A stretch of 18,565 nt of DNA, from assembly GCA_002338615.1 (NCBI GenBank), contig DDIS01000149.1, positions 814-19,378 on the forward strand, written 5' to 3'. The stretch's first letter is position 1, and the number at the start of each line of letters is the position of its first letter. Made by a program: the position numbers and the translations under genes. The notes beneath the pieces were generated by a model that was not told the origin of the DNA, did no database searches, and saw only the letters and a list, made by a program, of their open reading frames with translations. Positions 13,911-18,565 of the stretch are shown piece by piece. This stretch comes from Proteobacteria bacterium UBA1844. Lineage in GTDB: Bacteria; Pseudomonadota; Gammaproteobacteria; Steroidobacterales; Woeseiaceae.

Positions 13911-15689
13911 TCAGTGCCGTTGGCTCGGTACAAACTCGTTCATGACGGCTTCTTTCAGCACCTCGGGCGGTAACAAGCCCTGCGCCAGCACAAAATCGTG
14001 AAATGCCAATGGGTTGAAATCGTCCCGTAGCGCGAGCTCGACCTGGGTTCTGAGTGCCTGCATCTTGCCGTAGCCGTAGTAATACGCCGTCGCCTGGCCC
14101 GGAATTCGGTAGGTGTACCGCTCGACCTCGTTTTGTGCCCATGACTCACCGACAGCCATGTCCTCAATGATCATCTGCTTCGCCTGCTCCGGGCTGATCA
14201 GGCCGAGGTTCAGCATCGGGTCCAGGAACATGCGCCCCGCCCGCATCAGACGGTACTGGAGAGTGATCAATTGCGCTTGCAGGGGCAGATAGGGGCGCAC
14301 GATAGCCTCAGCATAAAGGCCCCAGCCTTCCACATTGGCACTATTGAAGGCGAAGATGGCGCGCGCAATCGATACGCCGCCTTCCAGCAGGCTCGAAAAC
14401 TGTAGCTCATGTCCCGGTCTCGCCTCATGCGCAGTAAGAGTCCACGAGCCGGCAACATAGGTATCGTCCGTTTGCACCCAGCTGCCGTCATCGTTTTGCG
14501 TCAGTTGCGGAATTACGAAAAAAGGATACTCGCCCGTATTACCGATGAGACGCGGGATATCAAGATGCGGTGCCGGGGACGCCGCCGTTTCTGCCGCGGT
14601 CGCGATACGTATGCCGGCTTCGCGCTCCGGCAGCGTAATCAGTTTTTCCCGAACGATGATGTCCTCGAGTTCGCCGAGAATCGCATGGTAGTGATCGAGT
14701 AATTTATCGCCGTCGATGGCGCCGTCGCGCTTTAAGAGAGCAATTACTTCGCGATAGTCATTCGTGTCGTAGCCCAGCTTGGCGGCAATCAGCGGTGCCA
14801 GGGCCTCCATCTCGTTGCGGATGTCCATGTAGCCTTTACTGCCTTGTTCGATCAGAACCTTCGGCTTTTCATCCACTCCCCAGTTTTTCAAGGCATCCGC
14901 GTACATGGCGGGCGGCAATCGGTAATCTTCCCTGGCTCTCGGCAGGATCTCGGCGCGTACCCATTCGTTGTAGTCGCGCATTTCCGCGGCCAGTGCACTG
15001 TAAGTTATCTCCCAGCCCTGCAAATCGGTGCCCGCAAGCAACTCCTCTATGCCCGCAATCATCGCCTCACCGCGCTCGAGGTCTTGCAGAACCTCACCTT
15101 TGTAAGGACCAACCAGGCCATCGACATCAAATCGTTCCGCGCTCCTCGCCCTGGCAAGATCAACCAGCGGCTCGTAGCCGTCACGTAACCCCGCGTACTT
15201 CTCCATGCGCACAACCGCTGCAGCGTAGCGGTCACGTTCAATTTGCGGGTCTATTAAGCCGCGCACACCACCGAAAATGGTCTGGTTCAGGTTGAAATAG
15301 GGCAACATGTGCGCGCGCTCGAGTTCGGTCGATGTGATGTTGTCGTCCACCGCCTTGATCAGGATCTCGAGATCCTGGAGCACCTTCGGATGCGTTTCTT
15401 TTTTCAGACCCGCGGCAAGCTTTTGCCTGACTCTTTGTAACGAATCGATCGAGCGCTGAGCCAAATCCGCCTTCAGGTCGATTATTTCCTCATCCAGCCC
15501 GTCGACACCAAGGCCCCCGGCTCCCTCAGGTGTGAACTTCGCAAGTTCCTCGAGGACCATGTTCGAGTACACATTGCTCGTTGCCACCCAATCCACCTCT
15601 TTGGCCAGTGCGACGCTACCCTGACAGACCGCGAGGTACAGCGCGGCGCAAAAACCTACCCGGATCCAATCCAGCATTCGCTTCGACAT
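13911..15689 (-). CDS. DUF885 family secreted protein (putative metallopeptidase-like)
   Basis: This 592-residue protein has a signal peptide (MSKRMLDWIRVGFCAALYLA, cleavage likely after VALA near residue 29). The DUF885 signature is present: HEARPGHELQ with H421, E422 and H427, followed by NVEGWGLYAE with E454. In metallopeptidases a HExx(x)H pair plus a downstream Glu bind zinc, so peptidase or related hydrolase activity in the periplasm is plausible. DUF885 substrates are largely unknown. Further family sequence is AQNEVERYTYRIPGQATAYYYGYGK. The ATG at 15689 has a good GGGAG seven bases upstream; the longer version to 15707 has not. It is the first gene of the minus-strand run toward queCE. 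Confidence 0.9.
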   Translation of the reverse strand: MSKRMLDWIRVGFCAALYLAVCQGSVALAKEVDWVATSNVYSNMVLEELAKFTPEGAGGLGVDGLDEEIIDLKADLAQRSIDSLQRVRQKLAAGLKKETHPKVLQDLEILIKAVDDNITSTELERAHMLPYFNLNQTIFGGVRGLIDPQIERDRYAAAVVRMEKYAGLRDGYEPLVDLARARSAERFDVDGLVGPYKGEVLQDLERGEAMIAGIEELLAGTDLQGWEITYSALAAEMRDYNEWVRAEILPRAREDYRLPPAMYADALKNWGVDEKPKVLIEQGSKGYMDIRNEMEALAPLIAAKLGYDTNDYREVIALLKRDGAIDGDKLLDHYHAILGELEDIIVREKLITLPEREAGIRIATAAETAASPAPHLDIPRLIGNTGEYPFFVIPQLTQNDDGSWVQTDDTYVAGSWTLTAHEARPGHELQFSSLLEGGVSIARAIFAFNSANVEGWGLYAEAIVRPYLPLQAQLITLQYRLMRAGRMFLDPMLNLGLISPEQAKQMIIEDMAVGESWAQNEVERYTYRIPGQATAYYYGYGKMQALRTQVELALRDDFNPLAFHDFVLAQGLLPPEVLKEAVMNEFVPSQRH

Positions 15690-15741
15690 TTTGTTGCTCC
15701 CTGCCACTGATTCCGCGCCGCTCGCGGAGACTGCCGCACAG

Positions 15742-15755
15742 CATAACGCGTTATG
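15742..15755. promoter_or_regulatory. Perfect 14-bp palindrome between divergent genes
   Basis: CATAACGCGTTATG is a perfect palindrome midway between the DUF885 start (15689) and the lipoprotein start (15772). Position and symmetry suit a dimeric regulator acting on both promoters. No matching regulator is in the window. Confidence 0.45.
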
Positions 15756-15771
15756 TGATATTTAAAGATGC

Positions 15772-16404
15772 ATGAACAAGCTGCATGGTTTCAGCAAATC
15801 GAAAACGCACGGCCCGGCCCTTCTCGTATTGTCGCTGCTGCTTTCGGCGTGTGCGGACAATCCGGCGCCGCTCAATAGCGAGCGCATCGCAATGCGCTAT
15901 GGCAGCTACGGGGTCGAAGTATTGTCCATGCGAGATGGTGTGCGACGCTCCAGTCTGTACTCGCTCGACAATGGTGAACGTGTCACCCGGACTTACGCAG
16001 TGGTTAAGTTTAACGTTCCACCGGACAGTTCGATCTATGCATTGATTGAGAATCAACATGCGCGAATTCTTCGGGGCGCGTCGATAGGCAGTACGTTTCA
16101 GGACACAGGTTGGGTCGTTGCAAAACGCAGCAGCTACATCGGCACGCTCAAGGTTCCTCTCGGCAGCGGTCGCCTGCAGCAGCTCATGCAACTCTCGGGG
16201 ACGCTGCACGTCGCGATGCATATTTATAGTTTTCAGATTAGAAAAGATTCGCAAATAATTGATTATGCGACAATTATTGAACTACAACATCCGGATTTTG
16301 TGGATCAGGACATGCTCAGCACCTGGTACGCCGTTGATCCATCAATAGCGCTTTCGGACGCTGCTCTTATGACGCTGAAAAAACTCGCACTCGCCGGCCT
16401 GTAG
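15772..16404 (+). CDS. Putative lipoprotein of unknown function
   Basis: This 210-residue protein has a type II signal peptide: basic start, hydrophobic core LLVLSLLLSA and lipobox L-S-A-C with the lipidated Cys at 27. The +2 Ala favours outer-membrane localisation. The mature part is about 180 residues of mixed alpha/beta character, with no motif I recognise; stretches such as GERVTRTYAVVKFNVP and RSSYIGTLKVPLG suggest a beta-sandwich. The start has only a weak AAAG upstream. It is divergent from the DUF885 gene and followed after 82 bp by the DUF4440-like gene. Confidence 0.75.
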   Translation: MNKLHGFSKSKTHGPALLVLSLLLSACADNPAPLNSERIAMRYGSYGVEVLSMRDGVRRSSLYSLDNGERVTRTYAVVKFNVPPDSSIYALIENQHARILRGASIGSTFQDTGWVVAKRSSYIGTLKVPLGSGRLQQLMQLSGTLHVAMHIYSFQIRKDSQIIDYATIIELQHPDFVDQDMLSTWYAVDPSIALSDAALMTLKKLALAGL

Positions 16405-16422
16405 CACATTCAATCAAGCCGT

Positions 16423-16451
16423 TTGTTGCACCCCGGGTTTCCGACTAAACT
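16423..16451 (+). promoter_or_regulatory. Candidate sigma-70 promoter for the SnoaL/DUF4440-like gene
   Basis: TTGTTG at 16423-16428 and TAAACT at 16446-16451 are separated by 17 bp in the gap after the lipoprotein gene, about 35 bp before the next ATG. Match to consensus is moderate. Confidence 0.4.
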
Positions 16452-16486
16452 CATCGCAATCGTCCAAGAGAATGGAGTTCACAGGT

Positions 16487-16942
16487 ATGAAAAGCACCGC
16501 CCGCCTGGCCTTTGCACTGCTGGGGTTCGTCTTGTTTACACCGACCTACGCGCAGGATACAAACAGTGATCAGGCGGATGTCTGGGCTGTGGTTGAAAAC
16601 CAGTGGAATGCCGATGAGACGGGAGATGACAAGTGGATCGACCGCCTGCTAACAGATGACTTCGCCGGCTGGGACAGGAATTACCCGGCGCCGCGCAACA
16701 AGTCATCGACCAGGATGTGGGACCGGGCACTTGCCGGCGACCAGAAGATGAAGGCCCATGAACTCTATCCGCTGTCGATTATCGTGCACGGTGACGTGGC
16801 CGTCGCGCATTACCTGTACACGGCTGCCAGGGAAGACAAGAATGGCGCAACCAAAGTCAGCAACGGTCGCTATACGGATATCCTGGTTCGCACGCCGGAT
16901 GGCTGGCAGTTCATCGGCTGGCACGGCGGCGACGATAAATAA
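16487..16942 (+). CDS. Secreted SnoaL/DUF4440-like (NTF2-fold) protein
   Basis: This 151-residue protein has a signal peptide (MKSTARLAFALLGFVLF, cleavage after TYA near residue 22). The rest fits an NTF2-like cone: helix DVWAVVENQWNADETGDD, LLTDDFAGWDRNYPAP, then strands with VAVAHYLYTAARED and the typical ending GRYTDILVRTPDGWQFIGWH. That final pattern is characteristic of DUF4440/SnoaL-like proteins, which bind or convert small molecules; the ligand is unknown. The ATG at 16487 is preferred over 16472 because the signal peptide begins there. Confidence 0.82.
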   Translation: MKSTARLAFALLGFVLFTPTYAQDTNSDQADVWAVVENQWNADETGDDKWIDRLLTDDFAGWDRNYPAPRNKSSTRMWDRALAGDQKMKAHELYPLSIIVHGDVAVAHYLYTAAREDKNGATKVSNGRYTDILVRTPDGWQFIGWHGGDDK

Positions 16943-17040
16943 GAGCAGCGTCGGGCTATTAAGCGTCGGTTCAGTTTACTTATTGTAGTCTCGTTCCCGT
17001 GATCCCGAGTTCCGTCCAGGCGACGGAGGAGTCAGGAGTG

Positions 17041-18565
17041 ATGAACAACAAGAATTCTCTGTCAGGCGCAATCTGTGTCGTTCTTGGGCTGCTGCTCGCT
17101 GGCGGCCCGATAATCGGCTACAGCCAGGTGCCCGTTGACGAAGATGGCAATGTCGTTGGCGCGGCCGAGACAAATCCGGTGACAGGCGACGACCCGGCGC
17201 CACTCCTCTCGGGACCCGAGCTGCAGCGGCTGGTCGGGCCCATCGCGCTGTATCCGCCTGATTTGCTCGCCGTGGTCCTGCCGGCGTCCACCTATCCGCT
17301 GCAGGTCGTCAAGGCCGGCCGTTTCCTGAAAGACCTCGAAAGTGATCCATCGCTAAAACCCGATTCTGACTGGGACGATTCCATCGTCGCGCTGGTCAAC
17401 TATCCGGAAGTCGTCGAACTGCTCAACGAAGACCTCGACTGGACCTGGCAATTGGGCGAGGCAGTCGTCGCGCAGCAAACCGATGTTTTGAACGCGGTCG
17501 AAGAATTTCGCAACCAGGCCTACGCGGCAGGCAACCTCAAGAGTGACGAGCACCAGAACGTCACGCGCAAAGACGACGTGATCGAAATCGAACCGGTCAA
17601 TGAAGAAGTGATTTACGTGCCGTATTACGAACCCGAGCGCGTCGTCGTGTACCAGCCGCAGCCGGTGTATTACTACTATCCGCGCCCCTACCCCATATAC
17701 TACTACCCGTATCCCGCAGGCTATGCGTTCTCGAGCGGCTATTTCTGGGGCGTAACGACAGCGTTCACGATCGGCTGGGGCTCAGGTTACGTGCGCGTCT
17801 TTCACCCCAGCTATTACGGGCATCCGTACTACGGTAGCTATTACTGGGATAACTGGTGGTACCGCAGGCCATCGATCCACAGCTACAACACGGTTTATAT
17901 CAATAACCAGACCGTGGTGAACAACCATTACTATCAGGGCGATTCCTGGCAGTCACGCAACAACGTACGTCTTCGTGCAAGCGATCAGCGCATTACACGC
18001 AATCGCTTCTACCCGAACGGACAGGCGCGCGGCTCGGTAAGTAACGCGAACCAGGTATCCGTGCGGCAAAGCCAGAATCATACGGCAGCGCATACTCGAT
18101 CCGGCGCCACCAGCAACGACAATCAGCTACGCACGCGCGTCGCGCGGGATGGTACGGCGACGACGGATCGGCGCGTACAGGTACGCCCGGCCGAACGTGA
18201 CACGGACAGCGTGCGTGCGATGCGCGAAACGATTGTAGCGAACCGTGCAAGCCGCCAGAGCAGCGGACAGCTGGTGAGTCCGCGCGACAATATTGTTGCG
18301 CCCAGGCCGGACACGACAGGCTTGTCAGGCGATCTGCGCCGAGGCGCGAGCCCCGGCGTGAACTCCGTACCCCGCAGGCACTCGACAACGACCAACTCGG
18401 CTATTAATCGCACGCGAGAGGCGGTAGCCGAGCGACAACAGGCCGAGCGTGTTGTGCCACAAACTACCAGGCGTCTGACCACCGAGCGCAATGTCGATGT
18501 TCGGCCACCAGTGCGTCGCGCGCAACCGGCCGAGCGGCAGGTGGAACGGCCGGCAGCTGCGGCCC
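17041..18565 (+). CDS. DUF3300 domain protein (cut by right window edge)
   Basis: 508 residues are visible and the frame is open at the edge. A signal peptide or anchor (GAICVVLGLLLAGGPIIGYS) is followed by the DUF3300 core from about residue 60, with LVGPIALYPPDLLAVVLPAS then TYPLQVVKAGRFL, and VEFRNQAY-like helices later. A very Tyr/Pro-rich stretch begins near residue 203 (PEPERVVVYQPQP-type sequence running into many YY pairs). An aromatic segment rich in Tyr and Trp follows, then a long Arg/Gln/Thr/Ser tail that looks disordered. This layout is common for DUF3300 proteins; the function is unknown and the cell envelope is the likely site. A GGAGG site precedes the ATG; a GTG one codon upstream is an alternative. 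Confidence 0.88.
   Translation, partial: MNNKNSLSGAICVVLGLLLAGGPIIGYSQVPVDEDGNVVGAAETNPVTGDDPAPLLSGPELQRLVGPIALYPPDLLAVVLPASTYPLQVVKAGRFLKDLESDPSLKPDSDWDDSIVALVNYPEVVELLNEDLDWTWQLGEAVVAQQTDVLNAVEEFRNQAYAAGNLKSDEHQNVTRKDDVIEIEPVNEEVIYVPYYEPERVVVYQPQPVYYYYPRPYPIYYYPYPAGYAFSSGYFWGVTTAFTIGWGSGYVRVFHPSYYGHPYYGSYYWDNWWYRRPSIHSYNTVYINNQTVVNNHYYQGDSWQSRNNVRLRASDQRITRNRFYPNGQARGSVSNANQVSVRQSQNHTAAHTRSGATSNDNQLRTRVARDGTATTDRRVQVRPAERDTDSVRAMRETIVANRASRQSSGQLVSPRDNIVAPRPDTTGLSGDLRRGASPGVNSVPRRHSTTTNSAINRTREAVAERQQAERVVPQTTRRLTTERNVDVRPPVRRAQPAERQVERPAAAA

Overview
The window looks like chromosomal DNA of a Gram-negative gammaproteobacterium. It has outer-membrane and lipoprotein genes, queuosine genes, a 2-oxoglutarate dehydrogenase of proteobacterial type, and ArfB and RNase AM homologues that read like their E. 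coli counterparts. GC content appears moderate and genes are densely packed. The genus cannot be named from the sequence; an uncultured marine lineage such as Woeseiaceae is only a guess. I saw no tRNA, rRNA, CRISPR array, transposase or integrase.

Layout: (1) 1-1464, minus strand: the start of sucA (2-oxoglutarate dehydrogenase E1), preceded by a DUF5658-type small membrane protein. (2) 1597-3225: the most interesting part. Two paralogous 67-aa peptides with colicin V-like double-glycine leaders flank a CPBP (CAAX/Abi-type) intramembrane protease gene on the opposite strand. Both peptide leaders carry the same hairpin with a compensatory base-pair change. One has its ribosome-binding site and start codon duplicated. 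The other ends tail-to-tail inside a shared CTAG with the protease gene, and its terminator lies inside the protease coding sequence. (3) 3404-4066: an outer-membrane beta-barrel protein. (4) 4102-6656, minus: an MFS transporter translationally coupled to an FAD amine/amino-acid oxidoreductase. (5) 6742-8778, plus: RNase AM (PHP domain), ArfB and 6-phosphogluconolactonase. (6) 8806-10482, minus: formate-tetrahydrofolate ligase, with a decayed 3' fragment of a PQQ sugar-dehydrogenase-like gene just upstream. (7) 10798-11679: an unrecognised multi-pass membrane protein. (8) 11683-15689, minus: a probable operon of DUF885 protein, zinc-ribbon protein, queC, queE and a small anchored protein. (9) 15772-18565, plus: a lipoprotein, a secreted SnoaL/DUF4440-like protein and a DUF3300 protein cut by the window edge.

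Most of the window is housekeeping: TCA cycle, one-carbon metabolism, pentose-phosphate pathway, RNA turnover, ribosome rescue and tRNA modification. The accessory element is the pair of secreted-peptide precursors with the CPBP protease. It resembles a class II microcin-like locus, but no exporter (C39-peptidase ABC transporter or HlyD-type adaptor) is present here. Both mature peptides are acidic, which is unusual for pore-forming bacteriocins.
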